Assembly (NCBI GenBank): GCA_013178415.1
Contig: JABLXA010000002.1
Location: forward strand, 186,001 to 250,000
Source: Bacillota bacterium
Lineage (GTDB): Bacteria > Bacillota > SHA-98 > Ch115
Direction of reading: 5' to 3'
Length of the DNA: 64,000 bases
Part shown: positions 8,784 to 17,705 of the stretch, piece after piece
How positions within the stretch are numbered: the stretch's first letter is position 1
How the letters are laid out: each line of letters begins with the position of its first letter
Notes under the pieces: generated by a model
Told to the model about the DNA's origin: nothing
Seen by the model: only the letters and a program-made list of their open reading frames with translations
Database searches by the model: none
Translations under genes and position numbers: made by a program

Positions 8784-9392
8784 TTACCGCCCCCCCACTA
8801 ATCTGCTCTGCAGAATCTTCTTGGCGCGGTATAGCCTCGTCTCAACTGTCCTTAACGGAAGCTTAAGGATCTCGCCGATTTCACGATACGAGAGACCTTC
8901 ATAATGATATAGAATGATGACTATACGGTAGTTCTCCGGCAGCTCCGCTACCTCCCGCCACAGAAGCTCGGCCCTCTCCCTGTTTATGACGATCTCCTCA
9001 GGCCCTATATCATCGTCAGGGGGATCAAACTCCCCGCTATGCCCCTCAGGATTATCCTGGCATGAAACCTCCTCAAGGCATGTGAAGGAGATGACTCTGG
9101 CTCCCTGCCTGCGTTGCTTCCGCCACCAGTCGATAGTCTTGTTTGTGGCGATCCGGTAGAGCCAGGTGCCCAGCTTTGAATCCCTGCGGAATCCGCGGAT
9201 AGACCGGAATGCATCGAGGAATACCTCTTGAGTTAGGTCGCGGGCATCCTCATGGTTGTATGTGGCCCTGAACGCCAATCTATACACAGCCGCCTGGTAT
9301 TTCCTCACCATTTCTTCAAAGGCGGATAGATCTCCCGACGCTATCCTTGCCACAATGGCGCTATCCTCGTCCAGGGGGAACTCTTTTCTCAT
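8784..9392 (-). CDS. ECF RNA polymerase sigma factor (RpoE/SigW-like)
   Basis: 202 residues with sigma region 2 (about 27-95, including DARDLTQEVFLDAFRSI and the -10-reading SKLGTWLYRIATNKTIDWWR). After an acidic linker comes region 4 (about 140-195, ELPENYRIVIILYHYEGLSY, then LPLRTVETRLYRAKKIL). There is no region 1 or 3, as expected for an ECF factor. It directs RNA polymerase to a small regulon, probably including its own operon. The group cannot be fixed without comparison; the short helix-turn-helix and the zinc-finger partner place it with SigW/RpoE-type factors. Confidence 0.9.
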   Translation of the reverse strand: MRKEFPLDEDSAIVARIASGDLSAFEEMVRKYQAAVYRLAFRATYNHEDARDLTQEVFLDAFRSIRGFRRDSKLGTWLYRIATNKTIDWWRKQRRQGARVISFTCLEEVSCQDNPEGHSGEFDPPDDDIGPEEIVINRERAELLWREVAELPENYRIVIILYHYEGLSYREIGEILKLPLRTVETRLYRAKKILQSRLVGGR

Positions 9393-9492
9393 ATTCTCAT
9401 ACCCCTCAGGCCCCTAGACATGGACCGCCGGGGGCGCATAGCTCATCGAGATACAACCGATGTTCTCCCTTCGCCACTTTCCATCTGGTATT

Positions 9493-9519
9493 GACGCCTT
9501 TTCAAGAATAAGTACTTCA
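9493..9519 (-). promoter_or_regulatory. Possible ECF-type promoter in front of the sigma factor operon
   Basis: On the minus strand TGAAGT (9514-9519) is separated by 17 bases from CGTC (9493-9496), resembling SigW-class promoters (TGAAAC, 16-17 bases, CGT). It lies about 100 bases before the sigma factor ATG, where autoregulation would be expected. Matches are partial, so this is tentative. The rest of the 271-base gap (9393-9663) holds nothing else I can support. Confidence 0.3.
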
Positions 9520-9663
9520 CCAGAAAACGGCCAATCAAGGCGGTGGACCCCGGCGCCAACCGGGTGTCAATGGATAGACTATCTGGATATCTGGGGATAC
9601 AGGTTAGAACTGCGGATGTAGATGCAGTCTTTATTTGGGCATTAGCTAACAGCACCCAGGATA

Positions 9664-10125
9664 TTAGTTGACATCGCCCATATATATGCAGCGCTCTTCC
9701 CGGCGGGAAGACGCGACGTAACGCTTCAGGGCCTGAGGATAGAGCCTGCGCGAGTCGAGGCCGTCCAGGTCGAGCCATTCTACAGAAACCTGGTACCTAT
9801 CAGGTTCTACCCCTTTCTGGGGAACCTGGCCATCCCGGACTGTGCATGCGAACATCAGTTCCACCTGGTGAATATCGCCGTCCCAGAATGCAAACTCGTG
9901 ATTACATCCTATATATTCGCGAACAAAAAGAAGTTCTCCGACGTCCACTTCCACTCCTATTTCTTCACGACATTCCCGCTTTAGCGCATCAATCAAGGTT
10001 TCTCCCGGTAGTTGCCCCCCTCCTGGGAGGAGATAGAAAGTGCCGAACTGATCGACGTTCTTTGTGACTAAGAGCCTGCCGTCCTGTATGATAACAGCCT
10101 TCGCAGAAACTCTGATATTCTTCAT
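9664..10125 (-). CDS. Nudix hydrolase
   Basis: 153 residues. A complete Nudix box is visible from GGGQLPGETLIDALKREC to REEIGVEV (pattern G-x5-E-x7-REU-x-EE-x-GU), so it should cleave a nucleoside diphosphate linked to another group using Mg2+. The specific substrate is not evident. The longest frame runs back to 10302, but those 59 residues overlap the yjbQ gene and look random. GGTGGTGGG six bases before ATG 10125 decides the start (MKNIRVSAKAV). It follows yjbQ with a 34-base gap. Confidence 0.85.
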   Translation of the reverse strand: MKNIRVSAKAVIIQDGRLLVTKNVDQFGTFYLLPGGGQLPGETLIDALKRECREEIGVEVDVGELLFVREYIGCNHEFAFWDGDIHQVELMFACTVRDGQVPQKGVEPDRYQVSVEWLDLDGLDSRRLYPQALKRYVASSRREERCIYMGDVN

Positions 10126-10159
10126 GAGATCCCACCACCCGCCGAGAATATGACCTTTT

Positions 10160-10588
10160 TCAGCTTGTTGGCGATACCCCCATAACCTGCGCCGCCACCG
10201 AGCGCGTCCGGGGGCCATCGAATTCACACAGGAAGATACCTTGCCACCTCCCAAGGACAAGTCGTCCCTCATGAATGGGCACAGACAGGGTTGTCCCCAC
10301 AAGGCTGGCCTTTATATGGGCGTCAGAATTGCCTTCCACGTGACGAAATTGCGAGTTGACCGGCACAAGTCGTTCCAGGTGCGCCAGTAAATCCTCGCGG
10401 ACATCAGGATCTGCATCTTCATTTATCGTGAGGCCCGCCGTTGTATGGAGCGCTGAGAGGTAGACGACTCCCTCCCCCGCCCCACTCTTATTGACAATCT
10501 CCTGCACCTGCCCGGTGATATCGATCATCTGTACCCGCCGTCTGGTTGGGACACTTATTTGCCCGTAAAATGTCACACTTTCTCCCAT
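10160..10588 (-). CDS. yjbQ: YjbQ family protein (UPF0047)
   Basis: 142 residues, full length for this family. Conserved features are HTTAGLTINEDADPDVREDL near 48-67, then HIKASLVGTTLSVPI and LGRWQGIFLCEFDGPR, which form the metal- or phosphate-binding centre of the fold. Family members can replace thiamine phosphate synthase weakly, but their real function is not settled. Start ATG follows GGGGGTGA with five bases. It sits between the endonuclease IV and Nudix genes in the same direction. Confidence 0.88.
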   Translation of the reverse strand: MGESVTFYGQISVPTRRRVQMIDITGQVQEIVNKSGAGEGVVYLSALHTTAGLTINEDADPDVREDLLAHLERLVPVNSQFRHVEGNSDAHIKASLVGTTLSVPIHEGRLVLGRWQGIFLCEFDGPRTRSVAAQVMGVSPTS

Positions 10589-10671
10589 ATATTGTCACCC
10601 CCGTGATCTTACTCTGAATCGAACCCCATTGTATCATGGGTGATCACTCATGGCCGGCCTGACTACCGCGG

Positions 10672-11529
10672 TCAAGATACCTTCTCCGCCGCAAGTTTCC
10701 TCATATGGGCAAGATTCCTGCGATCATCCTCCATGTTCTCGCGGGGAGTCTCCAGGATAAATGGCAGGTCTTTTAGCCGCGGGTTTCCCAATATGACGCG
10801 AAAGCCGCCATCACCTATCGTGCCGGCTCCAATGTCTGCATGGCGATCTTTATGCGAACCCCTGGGAAAGACCGAATCATTGGCATGCACGACCTTGACC
10901 CTATCCATCCCAATGATCCGGTCGAGATGCACGAGAGTGTCATCCAACCCCTGAATAGTTGCCACATCATACCCTGCCGCCCACAGGTGACATGTGTCAA
11001 TGCATATTCCTAACCTGGAATCATCATGGATTTTTGATATGATCTCCTGGAGCTCCTCGAAGGTCCCGCCGATCTCTGTGCCTGATCCCGCCACCGTTTC
11101 CAGCAGGATAACAGGTATGTCTTCTCCCTCATCTGAATCCAGAGCCTCATTGATGGCTTCCGAGATCCTACGTATACCTTCCTGCCTACCCCGGCCAAGG
11201 TGACTCCCGGGGTGTATGACGAGATATCTGGCGCCGAGAGTCCGAGATCTTGCCATATCCTCTTTTAAAGCCTGGACCGATAATGCGTAAAGATCATCCT
11301 TTGGTGACGCCAGATTCAATAAATATGGAATATGAACTACTACAGGAAAGATCCCCGTGGAATCTATCTTCCGCATGAAGGAACCGGCTTCTTCCGGATC
11401 CAGGTCCCGGGTCCTGAGAGATCTGGGACTTCTGGAAAAGATTTGCATGGTCTCACACCCGATCTCAATGGCCCTGTCAGGGGCTTTATCGACTCCTCCC
11501 GCAATAGAAACATGAACGCCAAACCTCAT
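10672..11529 (-). CDS. nfo: Endonuclease IV (apurinic/apyrimidinic endonuclease)
   Basis: 285 residues. Cuts DNA 5' of abasic sites in base-excision repair, using three zinc ions. Zinc-site segments of the xylose-isomerase-like barrel are present: GVHVSIAGG, VVVHIPYLLN, LVIHPGSHLG, VILLETVAGSG, ICIDTCHLWAAGYD, VVHANDSVFPRGSHKDRHAD and ILETP. GGAGG six bases before ATG 11529 selects that codon over the longer frame from 11553, which would overlap the GT4 gene. Length is normal. Confidence 0.95.
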   Translation of the reverse strand: MRFGVHVSIAGGVDKAPDRAIEIGCETMQIFSRSPRSLRTRDLDPEEAGSFMRKIDSTGIFPVVVHIPYLLNLASPKDDLYALSVQALKEDMARSRTLGARYLVIHPGSHLGRGRQEGIRRISEAINEALDSDEGEDIPVILLETVAGSGTEIGGTFEELQEIISKIHDDSRLGICIDTCHLWAAGYDVATIQGLDDTLVHLDRIIGMDRVKVVHANDSVFPRGSHKDRHADIGAGTIGDGGFRVILGNPRLKDLPFILETPRENMEDDRRNLAHMRKLAAEKVS

Positions 11530-11549
11530 AGAAATCCTCCATTCTCCCA

Positions 11550-12371
11550 TCACCGTCTCCCAAGCTGGTCGAGAAATCTCAGCACCGGATTTCTCTCTAT
11601 AAAGCGAGAAAGCGGATATTTCTCACAGTAAAGATGCAACAGCAGCAACATCAAAAGATAAATGATCTTAGGATATGGCCCGAGGTTGAGGACAATCAGA
11701 TGTCCAACACTGATTCCAAGGGCATTTGAACCTGTATCTCCCAACATCCCGCGTTCTTTCAATTCCGCCGGCAGATATGCCAGAGCTGCGCCAAGGACTG
11801 AGAAGGCCAGGATGGTGGCAGATGAAGGGGACGTGAGCAATGAAACCGGAAGTTGCACAATCAAATAGGCCTTGATAGCTCTTCCGGGCCGGAGGTCAAG
11901 CAAATTCCACATATTTGCCGATAGGGCCAGGATGAAGGTATTTACCACGGCCTCTATTAAACGCGATGATATCGCCGTGGCGACAATGGCGCTGCTGGCG
12001 AATATAACAATGGCTTTTATCGCGCCTGTAGAAAGGCGGCGGGCGAAGATCAGGCTTCCCAGATGGCCCCGGAAACCCTTGACGCTTTGAGTCCCCCAGA
12101 TATCATCAACAAGCCCGGCAAAGGCGGCTGATGACACAAGAAAAAGCGGCACAACGAGTTCCGATAGAGACAAAGGCAGCCATCCAAAGAAATAACCGAG
12201 CAATATGGCCATCATGGCCGAGAAAACCAGTGAAATGCCGCAGGAAGTGGGTATGTCCAGACCTAAATAGTTTTTCTTTGTATGCCCCTGACGTTTTAAG
12301 ATCCTGATGACGATGGGGGTCATCGCCAGTGATAGAATGAAAGCCAACCATAATGCCAGTAATGCTGTCAT
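11550..12371 (-). CDS. GT4 / MraY-like polyprenyl-phosphate sugar-1-phosphate transferase
   Basis: 273 residues with about eight to ten membrane helices. Family signatures are AGLVDDIWGTQSVKGFRG (the DD pair binding Mg2+), SANMWNLLDLRPGRAIK and GMLGDTGSNALG. Such enzymes move a sugar-1-phosphate from a nucleotide sugar to a lipid carrier. It differs from true MraY in lacking its long conserved C-terminal loop and is short. It is the last gene of a run spo0A-steA-steB-GT2-GT4. The GT2 enzyme may act on the same lipid-linked glycan. Substrate unknown. Confidence 0.8.
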   Translation of the reverse strand: MTALLALWLAFILSLAMTPIVIRILKRQGHTKKNYLGLDIPTSCGISLVFSAMMAILLGYFFGWLPLSLSELVVPLFLVSSAAFAGLVDDIWGTQSVKGFRGHLGSLIFARRLSTGAIKAIVIFASSAIVATAISSRLIEAVVNTFILALSANMWNLLDLRPGRAIKAYLIVQLPVSLLTSPSSATILAFSVLGAALAYLPAELKERGMLGDTGSNALGISVGHLIVLNLGPYPKIIYLLMLLLLHLYCEKYPLSRFIERNPVLRFLDQLGRR

Positions 12372-12404
12372 TTTTCCACTCTTCTCTAATGGTCTGGACC
12401 GGGA

Positions 12405-13130
12405 TCAAGATCTGCGACGGGGAAAAAGGCGAAACAGGATAGCCAATGCTATATCCCGAAACTGTCTCAACCGGTGCAGGCTATGAGGGAGGCTCTTTCC
12501 CGTCACTCTATGTCTCATATCGGTCTCCACCTCGATCACGCGAAGCCCGATCCTTAGAGCATCGATTGTCATTCCAACCTCAACGCCCCAGCGGGAGGCA
12601 AATGGCAGGATCCTGAGGAGGTCCTCCTTCCTGGCCGCCCTCTGTCCTGAAAGAGGGGAGCTGGCCTTGTACCCGGTGAGCGCCCAGATTCCAAATCGGC
12701 CAAGTCCCTTTGCTGCGCCAAATCCGCCGCCCTTTCCCATCGATGGCAAAGAAGCTATGCAAAGGTCAGCCTGTCCGGCAATGATGGGCTCCAGTAGCTT
12801 CGTAAATCCCTTCGCGCTGTCCCCGAGATCCCCATCGAGAAGCGCCACGAACTCTGACGTCGAGGACTTCACCCCGACAGTCATTGCATAGCCTTTCCCT
12901 TTATTTTGTTCCAGCCGGATTACCCTAGCGCCGCTATCTTCAGCCCTGCGTGCGGTATCATCAGTCGAGCCGTCATCTACGACAATGACCTCATTGGCAA
13001 GCCCGGTAGAAATAACAGCGGCCACAGTACTCCCGATGGTTCGAGATTCATTATATGCGGGTATCACAACTGATACCGTAAAATCCCGGTTATCGAGAGT
13101 CCGGGCCTGGGAATATGTCTGGCACACCAT
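12405..13130 (-). CDS. GT2 family glycosyltransferase
   Basis: About 241 residues. A single GT-A domain carries SVVIPAYNESRTIGSTVAAV, VIVVDDGSTDDTARRAED and the metal-binding segment FVALLDGDLGDS. A short C-terminal part lacks membrane helices. It resembles dolichol-phosphate mannosyltransferase-like enzymes that load a polyprenyl phosphate. The longest frame begins at 13163. GAAGGGG six bases before ATG 13130 is a better start, although the gene still overlaps the end of the MctB-like gene by about 40 bases. Probably works with the adjacent GT4 enzyme. Confidence 0.85.
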   Translation of the reverse strand: MVCQTYSQARTLDNRDFTVSVVIPAYNESRTIGSTVAAVISTGLANEVIVVDDGSTDDTARRAEDSGARVIRLEQNKGKGYAMTVGVKSSTSEFVALLDGDLGDSAKGFTKLLEPIIAGQADLCIASLPSMGKGGGFGAAKGLGRFGIWALTGYKASSPLSGQRAARKEDLLRILPFASRWGVEVGMTIDALRIGLRVIEVETDMRHRVTGKSLPHSLHRLRQFRDIALAILFRLFPRRRS

Positions 13131-14031
13131 CAGTAGCCCCTTCACGCACACCGAAATGACCATTGACGCCTGATAAAGCGTAAATAAGAGATATATAGCC
13201 TAGAGGAGTGTCGATGCTATCCACGGTAGTAAACCTCCGGGATGCATAACTTTTCATGTGGGATGCGGTCACGCTGGAGGCTTCCGCCACCACAACCCTG
13301 ATCCCCTGCGATTTAGCTGCCTCTGCCAGAAGAAGGCCTGTATCCTTAAAGAAATCTGTAAGGGATGTCCCTTCTTTCGAAGCTGCGCCTTCCTTGTCAA
13401 GTTTCGTCCTCGACCCTCCCACAATCAGAATCTGGTCAGCAGATCTTCCAGATTCCCCATCCACAGATATGAAACCCATGGCTTCTAGCGCAGGGACGAT
13501 GGTGAAACCACCGGCCCCTGAAATGGCTGAAATGAGATCTCCCGCCAGGAGTTTTGCAAATTCATTAGATTGATCAATTCCCTTTCCCACCAGAGCCATG
13601 AGCTCACCGGCATTATCATCTTTCCTGATTGAAAATGTCCTTCTCACCCGGATTATCGTAGAAATGAAGCCACCTGAATATTCGATGGCCTTTTGAATGG
13701 ACTTTAGCTCTTTCTCGCTGATGGAGTTCTCTCCCATGATTATGGCTATGCGTTCGCCAACAAGCTTGTCCTTTGCGAAGGCATAAAAAGCCTGTTCCTC
13801 AAATCTCCTGCTCACCATAAGCTCCGACTGCGCGCGAGCAAGCTCCGCGCGAGATAAATCACGATCCCGCCGCAGTTCCTCGAAATCGGCTTCGAGCCTG
13901 TCTATGAGCTTTTGCTGCTGTTCCACCATGGTACGGTCTTCCACAAGGGCCATACCAATTAGGATTCCCGTCCCAAGGGCAAGGAAAATAGCAGCAATGG
14001 TGATTATATGTTGTCTGATATCAATAACCAT
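13090..14031 (-). CDS. MctB/SteB-like protein ('copper transporter' family)
   Basis: 313 residues. One N-terminal membrane helix (HIITIAAIFLALGTGILIGMAL) is followed by a coiled coil (about 35-80, rich in E, R, L and Q) and an outer globular domain. Databases often name this family copper transporter (MctB) after a mycobacterial member. In corynebacteria the same family is SteB, a partner of SteA at the division septum. As steA lies directly upstream here, the SteB role is the better guess. Start ATG follows GAGGATACAA. No copper-site pattern is apparent to me. Confidence 0.78.
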   Translation of the reverse strand: MVIDIRQHIITIAAIFLALGTGILIGMALVEDRTMVEQQQKLIDRLEADFEELRRDRDLSRAELARAQSELMVSRRFEEQAFYAFAKDKLVGERIAIIMGENSISEKELKSIQKAIEYSGGFISTIIRVRRTFSIRKDDNAGELMALVGKGIDQSNEFAKLLAGDLISAISGAGGFTIVPALEAMGFISVDGESGRSADQILIVGGSRTKLDKEGAASKEGTSLTDFFKDTGLLLAEAAKSQGIRVVVAEASSVTASHMKSYASRRFTTVDSIDTPLGYISLIYALSGVNGHFGVREGATDGVPDIFPGPDSR

Positions 14032-14043
14032 TTGTATCCTCGC

Positions 14044-15192
14044 TTAGTATATATTCAGCATCACTTTAACCCACATGAACAACAATCGAAATAATTGCTT
14101 CGGGCCGCCCGACATGACCAGCACGATAGTGAAAGGCAGGAGCGCGCCTAACACGATCCCGGCCACATAGCTGATCCTGACCCTGCCTTTGTAAAGTTTA
14201 TTCACACCCTTGGCATCCACCAGCTTCGGGCCCACTTTCAGTCTTACCAGGAATGTGCTGGCCATCCCCTTCCTTCCTTTTTCAAGGAAATCAATCATAT
14301 TGGAATGAGTGCCGACTGCCACGATGAGATCGGCTCCCTTTTCATAAGCCAATAGCAGCGCTATATCCTCGCTCGTTCCCGGAGCCGCAAAAATCACCGG
14401 ATCAATTCCCAATTTCCTGACCCTGTCAAGACCAGGGGCCCTGCCCCCGGGATACGCATGGACAATGACCTCAGCCCCGTATCCAAGGACACGGTCTGAA
14501 ACGCTGTCCATATCACCAATGATGATATCAGGCCTGTACCCAAGCTCTACCAGAGCATCTGCGCCCCCATCCACCCCCATCAGCACCGGGTGTTCCTCGC
14601 GGATATACGGGGCAATTGCGACCAGGTCCTCCCGGTAATCATGTCCACGCACGACGACCACGACAGGCTTTCCCGCTATCTGGGTCTTTATGTCCGGAAT
14701 CTTGAGATCCCCAAGGATGAGTGCCTTCTCGTGATTTGCATAATCAAGCGTATTTTGTATGAATTTCTCCAGGCTGCCGGCGAGGTTTTGTTGACTTTCC
14801 TCCAACTTTCTCTTGTAGATTTCCTTACCTAGGACCTCACCTACTCCTATGGTCTTCCCTCGATGCAGTATGACGCCACCCCGGATTTCGATCCTATCAC
14901 CATCAGAGAGACGGGTCATGACATCCCGGCCGACCTTGTCGACCACATGTATCCCGGATTCTAGAAGTCGAGCCGGACCCGTATTGGGGAACTCTCCACT
15001 TATGCACTCGTCGGCATTGATTATAGCTTTGATGCCGCTTCTGATCAACGCCTCGCACGCCACTTCGTCTACATCTTTATGGTCAATGACAGCAATATCC
15101 CCTGGACCGAGCCTCTTCACGAGGTCTTTGGTCTTGAAGCCAATTCTCGCCACACCCTTTATGGAAACCAAAAGGGCCACCTCATCCTTCAT
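14044..15192 (-). CDS. steA: SteA-like putative cytokinetic ring protein
   Basis: About 382 residues. The N-terminal domain (KTKDLVKRLGPGDIAVIDHK) and a central thiamin-pyrophosphokinase-like domain (GVDGGADALVELGYRPDIII and GDMDSVSD) are followed by one C-terminal membrane helix (ISYVAGIVLGALLPFTIVLVM). This architecture matches SteA, which in corynebacteria acts with SteB in daughter-cell separation; TPK activity is not expected. The frame is open to ATG 15273, overlapping spo0A. I prefer ATG 15192 because homology begins there, but its SD is weak, so the start is uncertain. Closely linked to spo0A upstream and the SteB-like gene downstream. Confidence 0.8.
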   Translation of the reverse strand: MKDEVALLVSIKGVARIGFKTKDLVKRLGPGDIAVIDHKDVDEVACEALIRSGIKAIINADECISGEFPNTGPARLLESGIHVVDKVGRDVMTRLSDGDRIEIRGGVILHRGKTIGVGEVLGKEIYKRKLEESQQNLAGSLEKFIQNTLDYANHEKALILGDLKIPDIKTQIAGKPVVVVVRGHDYREDLVAIAPYIREEHPVLMGVDGGADALVELGYRPDIIIGDMDSVSDRVLGYGAEVIVHAYPGGRAPGLDRVRKLGIDPVIFAAPGTSEDIALLLAYEKGADLIVAVGTHSNMIDFLEKGRKGMASTFLVRLKVGPKLVDAKGVNKLYKGRVRISYVAGIVLGALLPFTIVLVMSGGPKQLFRLLFMWVKVMLNIY

Positions 15193-15262
15193 ATTCCTAT
15201 TAAGGATATAGTATTCTGGAAAAGGAGCAAAATAATAACCAGAAAGGAGAGGTACACCCAGA

Positions 15263-16048
15263 TTATCCAGCATTCTTTTCCAATCGAAGCTTGTCCGCTA
15301 TTCGGGCAATAAATGCGGAGTTCGTTGGCTTGCCTCGTTCCTGATCCACGGTATGACCAAACACGCTATTCAGTAGTTCGATATTGCCCCTTGACCAGGC
15401 GATCTCTATTGCATGCCTGATTGCCCGTTCGACTCTTGGCGGAGTGGTGTTGAACTTCTGAGCGATACGGGGGTACAATTCCTTGGTTACCCTTCCAAGA
15501 AGCCCCGAATCCTCGATAACCATAAGTATGGCTTCCCTTATGTATTGGTAACCCCGGATGTTGGCGGGAATGCCCAGGGCATGGATAGATTCAGTCACCC
15601 TTGCATGAAGATTGCCAAATGAATGGCCTGGTTTTCCATTATGTCGTGTCTGCGGCTGATCCTGCACAGTGCCGAGCACTTGCCGAATACGGGCTATAAG
15701 GCTGGTGATATCAAACGGTTTCATTATGTAGTAATCTGCGCCCAACTCGATGACCCTCTGGGTGATAGTCTCCTGACCGATGGCGGTAAGCATGATTGTC
15801 TTGGGCTTCTTATCTAAGCCCAGCCTATTCAAGCGCTCCAGAACCCCTATGCCATCTAGACGGGGCATGACGATATCAAGAAGCAAAACGTCCGGGCAGT
15901 TCTTTTCAACCTCTTCCAGCACCTCTAGCCCATCATACGCAATCCCCGCCACTTTCATGTCAGGCTGTTGGTCGATGAATTCACTCAAGGCATCACACAG
16001 GCTTACATTGTCATCGGCAATGATGATACGAGCACAATTGTTCTCCAC
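15263..16048 (-). CDS. spo0A: Sporulation transcription factor Spo0A
   Basis: 261 residues. The receiver domain has the acidic pair Asp12-Asp13, phospho-acceptor Asp58 ([12 protein letters not shown]) and Lys110 (IMKPF). The C-terminal DNA-binding domain contains the Spo0A-specific stretches [20 protein letters not shown] and [18 protein letters not shown]. Phosphorylated Spo0A starts sporulation and binds 0A boxes. Start is GTG at 16048, preceded by GAGGTGGTG with five bases. It follows spoIVB by about 33 bases, the usual order in endospore formers. Confidence 0.97.
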   Translation of the reverse strand: MENNCARIIIADDNVSLCDALSEFIDQQPDMKVAGIAYDGLEVLEEVEKNCPDVLLLDIVMPRLDGIGVLERLNRLGLDKKPKTIMLTAIGQETITQRVIELGADYYIMKPFDITSLIARIRQVLGTVQDQPQTRHNGKPGHSFGNLHARVTESIHALGIPANIRGYQYIREAILMVIEDSGLLGRVTKELYPRIAQKFNTTPPRVERAIRHAIEIAWSRGNIELLNSVFGHTVDQERGKPTNSAFIARIADKLRLEKNAG

Positions 16049-16081
16049 AATACCACCACCTCACACTGCAGGGAATAGATT

Positions 16082-17626
16082 CTACACGACCATCGGAAGT
16101 CCTCCCTCCGCCAGTGGAGGTACTGTGAAGGCGGCACCCCGGGAGGAAGCCTTCTTTTCCGTATTTCCCATGAGTCCAGCTTCTCTAAGCATCCATTCGG
16201 CCAAAGTAGCATACCCACGCGTCGGGTCGGCCAGAAATACATGGGTAACGACAGCTACGAGTTTCCCATTCTGGACGATCGGACTCCCGCTCATGCCCTG
16301 CACTATCCCGCCAGTACGCCCCAAAAGCCTCTGATCGGTTATCCGAATTATCAGTCCTTTCGCTCCCGGGGACCTGTTTCGTAGCACCCTTTCGATCTGT
16401 ATCTTAAAACGGTCTATATGTTCGTCATCGATCACCGTAAACATATCTGCTTCTCCAACTGTCACATCTTCTGCCAGTGCCACGGGAATGCCATTGGGGA
16501 AGAACGGATTTGGTTCCGGAGGCCTGGTAAGTCTGCCGAAGATTCCGAGCCTAGTATTCTTGGTTATGGTGCCTAGATACTCTTTTAAGCCGTCAAAAGT
16601 TCCGATTTTCTCGCCCGGTTGCCCGCGTTCACCTTGATGAATACCAACTATGCATGCCGGAACGATGCGCCCCTCTTTGATATTAGCCTCTCGATTAGTC
16701 CCAGAATCTGTGATTATATGGCCGAGAGCCCCATATGTATGAGTTTCACTGTCATAAAAGGAGAGTGTCCCCACTCCGGCGGCATTGTCGCGGACAAAGA
16801 CCCCGATTCGATAGGCAAATCCATTCCCCTTAGGATCGCCTGGTGAATCCTCCCTGGATTTCACTGGAGTAACCATGGTCTTTATCTGCGCACCATTTCT
16901 CTTCAGGGTCAGCTCTACCGGCCTGCCGCGTAGTCCTGCCTGGTTGATGAGAGTTTCAAGGTGGGACGTTCCCTGAACATCAATTCCATCTACCTGCAGG
17001 ATCACATCGCCTACCTGTATGCCAGCATCAGCCACTGGGTGAACCCTTCTACCATCCTCGGTGATCACCGGATAAAGTCCGGCAACAATTACCCCCTGGG
17101 GTGCCAACAAAACCCCGATAGCATGTCCCCCAGCCATGACCTTGAGTTGAGGCACTACATTCACGAGGACACGTCTTGCTGGCAATATCCTGGCGAACTT
17201 CACATAGAGTTGGGTGGCGCCCGGGCTTATCGGATCTATCCTGAGCCTTTGACCACGAAAGACCCTGATCGTCGAAGGATCATTCTGCTCTGCTAGATTT
17301 GTCTTTAGGTCGGGAGTCCCTAAACGAATGATCTTCCCTTCATTTACAGATAATGAAATATCCAAGGGCAAGCCAACTACCAATTCCCTGGGTTCACCGG
17401 TAGATAACCTGATTTCCTCAGGTATGCCGGAAAGATATTCCAAGAGTGGGGTTGAGATCAGAAAGCTTGAACTGGTGATGATGCAGAGCAAGATAAGGAA
17501 TCTAAGTGTTCTTATTCTTGACCATAGCCTGTCCCCAAAACGCAAACTACTATCCCTCCAATTTCCACGACAAAGCCATTCACAGATCTCAACGAAAACA
17601 TCCATGTGGCGAAAGAGACGCCACAT
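16082..17626 (-). CDS. spoIVB: SpoIVB serine peptidase (stage IV sporulation)
   Basis: 514 residues. An N-terminal membrane anchor (about 41-62) is followed by a PDZ domain (about 190-255, DAGIQVGDVILQVDGIDVQG) and the S55 peptidase domain. That domain has the catalytic histidine segment GALGHIITD and the serine segment VQGMSGSPIVQNGKL. Made in the forespore, it cleaves SpoIVFA and so triggers SpoIVFB to process pro-sigma-K. sigK, the end target, is also in this window. It is longer than the B. subtilis protein, mostly before the membrane helix, so a later start (for example ATG 17605) is possible. Confidence 0.93.
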   Translation of the reverse strand: MWRLFRHMDVFVEICEWLCRGNWRDSSLRFGDRLWSRIRTLRFLILLCIITSSSFLISTPLLEYLSGIPEEIRLSTGEPRELVVGLPLDISLSVNEGKIIRLGTPDLKTNLAEQNDPSTIRVFRGQRLRIDPISPGATQLYVKFARILPARRVLVNVVPQLKVMAGGHAIGVLLAPQGVIVAGLYPVITEDGRRVHPVADAGIQVGDVILQVDGIDVQGTSHLETLINQAGLRGRPVELTLKRNGAQIKTMVTPVKSREDSPGDPKGNGFAYRIGVFVRDNAAGVGTLSFYDSETHTYGALGHIITDSGTNREANIKEGRIVPACIVGIHQGERGQPGEKIGTFDGLKEYLGTITKNTRLGIFGRLTRPPEPNPFFPNGIPVALAEDVTVGEADMFTVIDDEHIDRFKIQIERVLRNRSPGAKGLIIRITDQRLLGRTGGIVQGMSGSPIVQNGKLVAVVTHVFLADPTRGYATLAEWMLREAGLMGNTEKKASSRGAAFTVPPLAEGGLPMVV

Positions 17627-17705
17627 ATGAGATGCTCACGGGCCACGCACAAATAAAATGCCCATGCTATGGATGTTTATTCCGCCAAAACTTTGGCAGG
17701 CAGGG

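Noticed and set aside
9443-9778. Minus-strand open frame of 111 codons at the end of the Nudix gene
   Set aside because: Out of frame with the Nudix gene, overlaps its C terminus, no ribosome site and no recognisable features.
10605-10640. GAATCGAACC resembling a tRNA T-arm on the minus strand
   Set aside because: No acceptor, D-arm or anticodon arm can be built around it. I found no tRNA elsewhere in the window either.
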